Shown here: one piece after another, positions 30,314 to 36,704 of the stretch
Layout: every line of letters starts with the position of its first letter
Numbering within the stretch: position 1 is the stretch's first letter
Assembly: GCA_045533195.1 (NCBI GenBank)
Contig: JAZSHI010000002.1
Span: 1 to 36,704 of the forward strand
Direction of reading: 5' to 3'
From: SIG607 sp045533195
Lineage (GTDB): Bacteria > Bacillota > Clostridia > Oscillospirales > Acutalibacteraceae
Length of the DNA: 36,704 nucleotides
The notes under the pieces: generated by a model
Seen by the model: only the letters and a program-made list of their open reading frames with translations
Told to the model about the DNA's origin: nothing
The model's database searches: none
Made by a program: the position numbers and the translations under genes

Positions 30314-30357
30314 TATAATGATATATTTTTATTATTTACTATTTGGAGGTAAATATA

Positions 30358-31641
30358 ATGAGTAATTATAATATAGATACAAAATGTGTTCAGGGTGGTT
30401 ACCGTCCAAAGAACGGTGAACCCAGACAGGTGCCCATTATTCAGAGCACTACTTTTAAATATGAATCTTCCAGTGAAATGGGTAAGCTTTTTGACCTTGA
30501 AGCTTCGGGATATTTCTATTCACGTTTACAAAATCCCACAAACGATACCGTTGCTGCTAAAATTTGTGAGCTTGAGGGCGGTACTGCCGCAATGCTTACT
30601 TCCTCGGGACAGGCTGCAAGTTTTTACAGCGTCTTCAATATTGCTTCTGCAGGAGATCACGTAATTGCTTCTTCTGCTATTTACGGCGGTACCTATAATC
30701 TCTTTGCTGTTACTATGAAGAGAATGGGAATTGAATTTACCTTTGTTTCTCCCGATATAAGCGAAGAGGATTTGCAAAAGGAATTTAAGGAGAATACCAA
30801 AGCCGTTTTCGGTGAAACAATCGCAAATCCTGCGTTAAAGGTGCTTGATATTGAAAAGTTTGCACGTGTTGCACACAAGAACGGTGTACCGCTTATTATT
30901 GATAACACCTTTGCAACTCCCGTTAATTGCCGTCCTTTTGAATGGGGTGCCGACATCGTAACCCATTCTACCACCAAATATATGGACGGACACGGAAGCG
31001 GAGTAGGAGGATGTATTGTTGATTCGGGCAAATTTGACTGGACTAAATATCCCGAAAAATTCCCCGGACTTTGCACTCCCGATGACAGCTATCACGGAGT
31101 TACCTATACCGAACGTTTCGGTCTTGAGGGCGCATATATTACTAAAGCAACCGCTCAGCTTATGAGAGATTTAGGCTCTATTCAATCTCCTCAGAATGCT
31201 TATCTTGTAAATCTCGGTCTTGAAAGTCTTCACGTAAGAATGCAAAGACATTGTGATAACGGTCTTGCTGTTGCTAAGTATTTGCAGAGTGATGATAGAA
31301 TTTCTTGGGTAGTTTATCCCGGACTTGAAGGCGCACCGGACTTCGACCTTGTTAAAAAGTATATGCCCAACGGCACCTGCGGTGTTGTAAGCTTCGGTGT
31401 AAAGGGCGGAAGAAAAGCTGCTGAAAAATTTATGGCAGGGCTTAAAATTGCCGCTATTGAAACCCACGTTGCCGATGCAAGAAGCTGCTGTTTGCATCCT
31501 GCAAGTGCTACTCACCGTCAGATGAATGATGATGAGCTTATTGCAGCGGGAGTTCTTCCTGATTTAGTTCGTTTCTCCTGCGGACTCGAAAGCAGCGAAG
31601 ACTTAATTAATGATATTAAGAACGCATTAGACAATATTTAA
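30358..31641 (+). CDS. metY: O-acetylhomoserine sulfhydrylase
   Basis: The 427-residue PLP enzyme makes homocysteine directly from O-acetylhomoserine and sulfide. It shows the Cys/Met metabolism PLP-enzyme pattern: YSRLQNPTNDTVAAKICELEGG in part, TSSGQAA (residues about 81-87), FGETIANPALKVLDIE, VPLIIDNTFATP and the PLP Lys in VTHSTTKYMDGHGSGVGG. An insert around KFPGLCTPDDSYHGVTYTERFG and the length fit the MetY group rather than MetB or MetC. ATG 30358 has GGAGG 8 nt before it. metA follows after 18 bases and supplies the substrate. Confidence 0.94.
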   Translation: MSNYNIDTKCVQGGYRPKNGEPRQVPIIQSTTFKYESSSEMGKLFDLEASGYFYSRLQNPTNDTVAAKICELEGGTAAMLTSSGQAASFYSVFNIASAGDHVIASSAIYGGTYNLFAVTMKRMGIEFTFVSPDISEEDLQKEFKENTKAVFGETIANPALKVLDIEKFARVAHKNGVPLIIDNTFATPVNCRPFEWGADIVTHSTTKYMDGHGSGVGGCIVDSGKFDWTKYPEKFPGLCTPDDSYHGVTYTERFGLEGAYITKATAQLMRDLGSIQSPQNAYLVNLGLESLHVRMQRHCDNGLAVAKYLQSDDRISWVVYPGLEGAPDFDLVKKYMPNGTCGVVSFGVKGGRKAAEKFMAGLKIAAIETHVADARSCCLHPASATHRQMNDDELIAAGVLPDLVRFSCGLESSEDLINDIKNALDNI

Positions 31642-31659
31642 AAAGAGAGTTGACAAAAT

Positions 31660-32586
31660 ATGCCAATAAGAATACCTAATGACCTACCCGCAGTTAAGAC
31701 CTTACTTAATGAAAATATTTTCGTAATGTCTGAGCAGCGTGCAGTTACTCAGGATATTCGTCCTTTAAAAATTTTATTGCTCAATTTAATGCCTAATAAG
31801 ATTGCCACCGAAACACAGCTATCCCGTCTTCTCGGTAATACTCCCTTACAGGTGGAGCTTGAGCTTATTCATACAAGCACATACCACTCAAAGAATGTTT
31901 CTTCCGAGCATCTTCTTGCTTTTTATAAGACCTTTGAGGATGTTAAGGAACAAACCTTTGACGGTATGATAATCACAGGTGCTCCTGTTGAAAAGATGGA
32001 GTTTGAAGAGGTAGAGTATTGGGAAGAACTTTGTGAGATAATGGAATGGACCAAAACCCATGTACACAGCACCTTCCATATTTGCTGGGGTGCACAGGCA
32101 GGTCTTTATTACCATTACGGTATTAAGAAATACCCACTGGAAAGCAAATTGTTCGGTGTCTTTGAACATACTGCCGATTATAAAAATTCAATGCTTCTTC
32201 GCGGATTTGATGACCGATTCTTTGTGCCACATTCCCGTCACACAACTATAAAGAGGGAAGACCTTGAAAAGGTTAAAGAGCTTAAAATTGTTGCATCTTC
32301 CGAGAAGGCCGGTATTTACGCACTTCTTACCGATAACGGTAAACAGGTGTTTATTACAGGCCATTCCGAGTACGATGCAAACACACTTAAAGATGAGTAT
32401 TTGAGGGACCTTGAAAGGGGAGACACTATCCACATTCCCGAAAACTATTTCCCGAATGATGACGCATCTGCAGACCCGATAGTAAAGTGGCGTTCCCATG
32501 CACATCTGCTTTATTCAAACTGGCTTAACTATTTTGTATATCAAACTACTCCTTTTGATATAAGTGAGATTAAAAATAACAAATAG
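31660..32586 (+). CDS. metA: Homoserine O-acetyltransferase (MetA fold)
   Basis: The 308-residue enzyme activates homoserine for methionine synthesis. The nucleophile is Cys142 in STFHICWGAQAG, and the His and Glu are in FITGHSEYDANTL. Residue 111, in IITGAPVEK, is Glu; in this family Glu111 goes with acetyl-CoA use and Gly111 with succinyl-CoA use (known from Bacillus cereus and E. coli enzymes). This predicts the acetyl product, in line with metY just upstream. The ribosome site (AGAGAG, 10-11 nt before) is weak. A terminator follows. Confidence 0.94.
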   Translation: MPIRIPNDLPAVKTLLNENIFVMSEQRAVTQDIRPLKILLLNLMPNKIATETQLSRLLGNTPLQVELELIHTSTYHSKNVSSEHLLAFYKTFEDVKEQTFDGMIITGAPVEKMEFEEVEYWEELCEIMEWTKTHVHSTFHICWGAQAGLYYHYGIKKYPLESKLFGVFEHTADYKNSMLLRGFDDRFFVPHSRHTTIKREDLEKVKELKIVASSEKAGIYALLTDNGKQVFITGHSEYDANTLKDEYLRDLERGDTIHIPENYFPNDDASADPIVKWRSHAHLLYSNWLNYFVYQTTPFDISEIKNNK

Positions 32587-32589
32587 TTT

Positions 32590-32624
32590 AAAACCTGCGG
32601 GGAAATACTGCTCGCAGGTTTTGA
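32590..32624 (+). terminator. Terminator of metY-metA
   Basis: AAAACCTGCG (32590-32599) pairs with CGCAGGTTTT (32613-32622), 10-bp stem, followed by a T-rich stretch. Confidence 0.85.
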
Positions 32625-32661
32625 AATTTTTAAAAAATAATAATTTTTTTATAAAAAGCCC

Positions 32662-32690
32662 TTGACTTCACCACGCTGAAGTGATAGACT
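32662..32690 (+). promoter_or_regulatory. his operon promoter with a palindrome between the boxes
   Basis: TTGACT (32662-32667) and TAGACT (32685-32690), 17-nt spacer. ACTTCA (32665-32670) and TGAAGT (32677-32682) form an inverted repeat across the -35 and spacer, and a further TGAAGT lies at 32694-32699. This may be an operator. No T-box-like leader fits in the about 30 nt before the ATG. Confidence 0.65.
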
Positions 32691-32723
32691 AATGAAGTGA
32701 ATTTTTCTCCGAGGAGGATTTAA

Positions 32724-33845
32724 ATGGTAATTGATGAAGCATTGCTGAAATATGATGAGCAATCGGTGTTTAAGCTTCGCTCCCTTTACAGCCGTTTCGG
32801 TTACAGCCAATATAAAATGAGTAAGTTTGAGGAATATGACCTGTATGTAAGAAATAAGGATTTTCTTATTTCCGACAGCGTTATAACCTTTACCGATACT
32901 TCCGGTAAGCTCCTTGCCTTAAAACCCGACGTTACCCTTTCTATTATTAATAACTGCAAGGATATAGCAGGACAGGTACAGAAGGTTTACTATAATGAGA
33001 ATGTTTACCGTATTTCCGGCAGCTCTCATAATTATAAAGAAATTATGCAGACAGGGCTTGAATGCATTGGTGATATAGGTTTATACGATGTATGCGAGGT
33101 ACTGCTTCTTGCTCTTTCCAGCCTCGATATTATTGACTCAGACCATATTCTTGCTGTTTCTCATATCGGTCTTTTAAAGGCTGTGCTTGATGATTTTGGT
33201 ATTTTTGATGAAAACAAAAAGCAGATAATTGAGCTTATAAGCAGTAAGAATAATGACGGTATTGACGATTTTTGTGCTGAAAACTCCTACTCTCAATCAG
33301 TTGCGGAAAGCCTTAAGGTGTTTACCGAAAGTTATACTTCTATTGACTCAGCCCTTGCCGCTATAGGCGGTATAGCTAATAGCCAGTCCGCTAAAGAAGC
33401 ATTTAGTGAGTTTGAAAGCATTTTAACCGTACTTAAAGACAGAGGTCACGATAAAAAAATAGTTATTGATTTCTCTTCTGTAAACGGAATGAGATATTAT
33501 AGCGGTATAGTGTTTAAGGGCTATATCAACGGAATTCCCGAAAGTGTATGCTCGGGCGGTCAGTACGATAAGCTGATGAGGAAAATGAACAGGAGCAGTT
33601 CCGCTATAGGATTTGCGGTTTATCTTGATGCTCTTGAACGCTTTAAGGTAAATGACACAGGCTATGATGTTGATACCATACTTATCGAGACCGATGATAT
33701 TTGCGGATGCTTAGATGCCGCAAAGAAGCTGTCCGAAAAAGGCGAGAGTGTTCGAGTCTGCCGCAATATTCCCGAAAATATCCGCTTTAGGCGTGTAATG
33801 AAGCTTTGCGGAAAGGAGCTTGTGAGTCTTAGTGAAAATGATTAA
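32724..33845 (+). CDS. hisZ: ATP phosphoribosyltransferase regulatory subunit HisZ
   Basis: The 373-residue protein is related to histidyl-tRNA synthetase but lacks its tRNA function. It has the class II-like LLALKPDVTLSIINN (about residues 68-82), VYRISGSSHNYKEIMQTGLECIG in part, and MRYYSGIVFKGYINGIPESVCSGGQYDKLM in part. HisZ binds the short HisG and is needed for its activity and for feedback by histidine. The next gene is a short-form HisG, as expected. GAGGAGGA precedes the ATG. Confidence 0.94.
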   Translation: MVIDEALLKYDEQSVFKLRSLYSRFGYSQYKMSKFEEYDLYVRNKDFLISDSVITFTDTSGKLLALKPDVTLSIINNCKDIAGQVQKVYYNENVYRISGSSHNYKEIMQTGLECIGDIGLYDVCEVLLLALSSLDIIDSDHILAVSHIGLLKAVLDDFGIFDENKKQIIELISSKNNDGIDDFCAENSYSQSVAESLKVFTESYTSIDSALAAIGGIANSQSAKEAFSEFESILTVLKDRGHDKKIVIDFSSVNGMRYYSGIVFKGYINGIPESVCSGGQYDKLMRKMNRSSSAIGFAVYLDALERFKVNDTGYDVDTILIETDDICGCLDAAKKLSEKGESVRVCRNIPENIRFRRVMKLCGKELVSLSEND

Positions 33846-34467
33846 TGTTGCACTTCCCAAAGGAAGGCTTGGAGAAAAGGTTTATGATATGTTCGAAAAG
33901 GCAGGCTTTCCTTGTCCGTCCATAAAAGAGAACAACCGCAAGCTTATTTTTGAAAACAGCCAAGTGGGTGTGCGTTATTTCTGGGTTAAACCGTCTGACG
34001 TTGCCATATATGTTGAACGCGGTGCGGCAGACATTGGTGTTGCCGGCAAGGATATACTGCTTGAGTATAACCCCGATGTTTATGAACTGCTTGATTTAAA
34101 GATGGGTAAATGCCGTATGGCGGTGGCTGCTAAAAAGGACTTTCGTGATAATACTGATACTACTTTGCGTGTTGCTACAAAGTTTTCAAATATTGCCGCA
34201 AAGTATTATTCCGAAAAATGCCGTGATATAGATATAATCCACCTTAACGGTTCTATCGAAATTGCACCGATTTTAGGACTTTCCGATGTTATTGTTGATA
34301 TAGTGGAGACAGGCAAAACATTGCTTGAGAATGATTTAGTTCCCTTTGAGACAATTCTTCCCATTAGTGCCAGACTAATTGCCAATAAATCAAGCTATCA
34401 GTTTAAAAAAGAAACTATTGAGGCTGTGAGAAGCGGTCTTTCAAAACAGGTGAGTGAAAAAGAATGA
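33832..34467 (+). CDS. hisG: ATP phosphoribosyltransferase, short form
   Basis: The 211-residue enzyme joins ATP and PRPP, the first step of histidine synthesis. It has INVALPKGRLGEKVYDMFE at the start, VAIYVERGAADIGVAGKDIL, and the PRPP site IVDIVETGKTLLENDL. It lacks the C-terminal regulatory domain of the long form, so it needs HisZ. The start is GTG 33832 or ATG 33838; AAAGGAG is at 33812-33818, which is rather far for both. The gene overlaps the end of hisZ by 14 bases and hisD by four. Confidence 0.94.
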   Translation: MKMINVALPKGRLGEKVYDMFEKAGFPCPSIKENNRKLIFENSQVGVRYFWVKPSDVAIYVERGAADIGVAGKDILLEYNPDVYELLDLKMGKCRMAVAAKKDFRDNTDTTLRVATKFSNIAAKYYSEKCRDIDIIHLNGSIEIAPILGLSDVIVDIVETGKTLLENDLVPFETILPISARLIANKSSYQFKKETIEAVRSGLSKQVSEKE

Positions 34468-35747
34468 TTAAGATATTAAAATACGGCGAAGTCAGTAATA
34501 GTGAAATTTTTTCACGCTCAACCGCCGCAACTGATGTTTCTTCGATTGTCAGCGAAATTATTGAAGATGTTAAAGTAAACGGTGATGAGGCTCTTTACCG
34601 TTACTGTGAGAAATTTGATAAAGCAAAACTAAATTGCCTTGAAGTAAGTGAAGAAGAAAAACAGGAGGCTTTAAAGGCAGTTGATGAGCGTTTTATAGAT
34701 GTTCTTAAATCTCCTGCCGAGAACATTCGCAACTTCCACGAAAAGCAGGTTAGAAACAGTTTTATTATAAATGATAAGTCGGGCGTGGTTATAGGTCAAA
34801 AGGTTATACCGGTTGACAGAGCAGGACTTTATGTACCCGGCGGCACGGCAGCCTATCCCTCTACGGTTCTTATGGACAGTATTCCTGCTAAAATTGCAGG
34901 TGTAAAAGAGGTTTGCATAGTGACTCCTCCGTCTTCTGACGGAAAGGTAAATCCTGTTATTCTTGCGGCTGCAGTTATAGCAGGGGTTGACCGCGTATTT
35001 AAGGTGGGCGGAGCACAGGCCATAGCAGCTTTGGCTTTTGGAAGTGAGAGCATACCAAAGGTTGATAAAATTGTAGGCCCCGGTAATGCATTTGTTGCCG
35101 AAGCTAAGAAGCAGGTTTACGGAACTGTATCTATTGATATGATTGCAGGGCCCAGTGAAATTCTTATTGTTGCCGACGATACCGCTAATGCTTCTCATAT
35201 TGCCGCTGATCTGCTTTCTCAGGCTGAACACGATAAAATGGCAAGTGCGGTTCTTGTTACAAATAGCCTTGATTTTGCCAAAAAGGTATCGGATGAGCTT
35301 GAAAGACAGCTGCCGTTACTTCCAAGATATGAAATAGCAAGAACCTCCATTGATGATAACGGTAAAATAATTGTTACAAAGGATTTAAAGGTTGCTACAC
35401 AAATTGCAAATGAAATTGCACCTGAGCATCTTGAACTTTGCGTGGACAATCCCTTTGATTATCTTGATTCTATTCGTCACGCAGGAAGCGTGTTTATGGG
35501 TAAATACTGTCCTGAGGCTCTGGGGGACTATTTTGCAGGGCCGAATCACACATTACCCACAAGCGGTACTGCTAAGTTTTCAAGTCCTCTTTCGGTAGAT
35601 GATTTTGTTAAAAAAATGCAGTACACCTATTACACTAAAGAAGCGCTTGAAGAGGTTGCAGAGGATATCGCCTACTTTGCTGAAAAGGAAGGTCTTTCTG
35701 CCCACGCAAGAAGTGCCACTATCCGTACGGAGAAAAATAATGAGTAA
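34464..35747 (+). CDS. hisD: Histidinol dehydrogenase
   Basis: The 427-residue zinc enzyme makes histidine from histidinol in two NAD-dependent steps. Family motifs: DRAGLYVPGGTAAYPSTVLM in part, GPGNAFVAEAKKQVYG, GPSEILIVAD, the zinc ligands in LLSQAEHDK and the catalytic EIAPEHLELCVDN. The start overlaps the hisG stop as ATGA. The stop overlaps the hisC start by 8 bases, so the his genes are tightly coupled. Confidence 0.96.
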   Translation: MIKILKYGEVSNSEIFSRSTAATDVSSIVSEIIEDVKVNGDEALYRYCEKFDKAKLNCLEVSEEEKQEALKAVDERFIDVLKSPAENIRNFHEKQVRNSFIINDKSGVVIGQKVIPVDRAGLYVPGGTAAYPSTVLMDSIPAKIAGVKEVCIVTPPSSDGKVNPVILAAAVIAGVDRVFKVGGAQAIAALAFGSESIPKVDKIVGPGNAFVAEAKKQVYGTVSIDMIAGPSEILIVADDTANASHIAADLLSQAEHDKMASAVLVTNSLDFAKKVSDELERQLPLLPRYEIARTSIDDNGKIIVTKDLKVATQIANEIAPEHLELCVDNPFDYLDSIRHAGSVFMGKYCPEALGDYFAGPNHTLPTSGTAKFSSPLSVDDFVKKMQYTYYTKEALEEVAEDIAYFAEKEGLSAHARSATIRTEKNNE

Positions 35748-36704
35748 ATTTCTTAAAAAATGTTATTCGAAGCTTCAGGCTTATGTCCCCGGTGAACAGC
35801 CGAAGGACGGCGAGTACATAAAGCTTAATACAAATGAATCTCCTTTTGCTCCGTCTGAGGGCGTATTAAATGCGGTAAACAGGGCAGAGGTTCAAAGTCT
35901 CCGTCTTTATTCAGACCCTACTGCCACTATTCTTAAAGGAAAAATTGCTAAGCTTTATGGTGTTGAAAGTGAAAATGTTTACCTTGCAAACGGTTCTGAT
36001 GATATTCTGAATTTTTCATTTATGGCCTTTGCGGGGGAGAACAATGAGGCTGTATTTCCCGAAATAAGCTATGGCTTTTATAAAGTGTTTGCCCAGCTTT
36101 ACGGAATTAAAGCACAGAGGATTCCTTTAAAGCAAGACTTTACGGTGGATTACAGAGATTATCTTAACAAAAATAAGTTTATTGTAATCGCTAACCCCAA
36201 TGCTCCTACAGGACTTACTTTAAGCCTTCTTGAAATTGAAGAAATTTTAAAGAGCAATAAGGATAATGTAGTTGTTATTGATGAGGCTTATGTAGATTTC
36301 GGAGCTGAAAGTGCCGTAAAGCTTACTTCTAAGTATGATAATCTTCTTGTTTGTCAAACCTTTTCCAAATCACGCTGTATGGCAGGGGCAAGACTTGGCT
36401 TTGCAATAGGTAATTCAGAGCTTATTAAGGACCTTGAGCTTATTAAATATTCTACAAATCCATATAATATTAATCGCTTAACACTTGTTGCGGGTGCGGC
36501 TGCTATTGATGATAATGAGTATTATATGGAAAAGTGCCGCGAGATTATAAACAACCGCCAATACACCACCCAAAAGCTTAAAGAATTGGGCTTTAGCGTT
36601 ACCGATTCTAAGGCTAACTTTGTTTTTGCAGAGTGTAATTGGATTGACGGCGAAACACTTTATAAAAAACTTAAAGACAGAAAAATTCTTATACGCCATT
36701 TCAG
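35740..36704 (+). CDS. hisC: Histidinol-phosphate aminotransferase (3' end outside window)
   Basis: The frame opens at ATG 35740, inside the end of hisD, and runs off the window with about 321 codons visible. It has the PLP-aminotransferase pattern of HisC: YIKLNTNESPFAP near the N-terminus, LYSDPTATILKGKIAKLYG, LANGSDDILNF, IANPNAPTG, VVIDEAYVDFG and the PLP Lys in TFSKSRCMAGARLGF. It swaps the amino group between glutamate and imidazole acetol phosphate. Only about 30 residues should be missing at the C-terminus. Confidence 0.94.
   Translation, partial: MSKFLKKCYSKLQAYVPGEQPKDGEYIKLNTNESPFAPSEGVLNAVNRAEVQSLRLYSDPTATILKGKIAKLYGVESENVYLANGSDDILNFSFMAFAGENNEAVFPEISYGFYKVFAQLYGIKAQRIPLKQDFTVDYRDYLNKNKFIVIANPNAPTGLTLSLLEIEEILKSNKDNVVVIDEAYVDFGAESAVKLTSKYDNLLVCQTFSKSRCMAGARLGFAIGNSELIKDLELIKYSTNPYNINRLTLVAGAAAIDDNEYYMEKCREIINNRQYTTQKLKELGFSVTDSKANFVFAECNWIDGETLYKKLKDRKILIRHF

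Noticed and set aside
30314..30357. SAM or T-box riboswitch before metY
   Set aside because: The leader between promoter and start codon is only about 38 nt and unstructured.
36478..36699. Minus-strand frame of 73 codons at the window end
   Set aside because: It is antisense to hisC, which runs through this stretch with clear aminotransferase sequence.

Overview
The window looks like a chromosomal segment of a low-GC, spore-forming anaerobic Clostridia member, probably Oscillospirales/Ruminococcaceae-like. The evidence is the low GC, AGGAGG-type ribosome sites, Spo0A, a tiny SpoVM, RemA, pyruvate formate-lyase with its activase, and the Firmicutes order gmk-rpoZ-priA-def-fmt-rsmB-rlmN-stp-prkC-rsgA. 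The species cannot be named from this sequence. A decayed dockerin repeat hints at a relative with, or once with, a cellulosome-type system.

Region 1 (about 1-5400) is accessory and AT-rich. It holds the end of a TPR protein, an XRE-TPR regulator, a DUF559 nuclease-like gene, a YcxB-like membrane protein, a lipoprotein with Cys repeats and an NPCBM-like end, and an unknown 127-residue protein. Most are single-gene units with their own promoter and terminator. The spaces between them hold related repeats. The most striking is a palindromic element with 54-bp inverted ends that encloses the DUF559 gene at 1824-2276 and recurs without a gene at 4727-4834. A promoter-like box (TTGTCC, 17 nt, TATAAT) follows both copies and recurs three more times, twice inverted.

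Region 2 (5400-13620) holds metabolic and signalling genes: a FAD/Rieske oxidoreductase, an LDH2-type malate/lactate dehydrogenase with a terminator-like hairpin in its leader, an aminoglycoside-phosphotransferase-fold kinase flanked by degraded repeats, an ECF sigma factor operon with three membrane or lipoprotein partners, a GNAT acetyltransferase and an HD phosphohydrolase.

Region 3 (13640-25760) is the conserved housekeeping cluster yicC-remA-gmk-rpoZ-priA-def-fmt-rsmB-rlmN-stp-prkC-rsgA. It covers RNA turnover, nucleotide supply, replication restart, start-Met processing, rRNA methylation, Ser/Thr phosphorylation and 30S assembly. It is followed by two tiny genes: a 55-residue hydrophobic protein and a 29-residue SpoVM homologue.

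Region 4 (25760-36704) starts with a frameshifted dockerin remnant on the minus strand, then spo0A. Convergent to spo0A is pflB-pflA, whose leader looks like a ZTP (pfl-type) riboswitch with a terminator. Divergent from pfl is metY-metA, where MetA carries Glu111, which predicts acetyl-CoA use and fits the neighbouring O-acetylhomoserine sulfhydrylase. The window ends in hisZ-hisG-hisD-hisC, with hisC cut by the edge.
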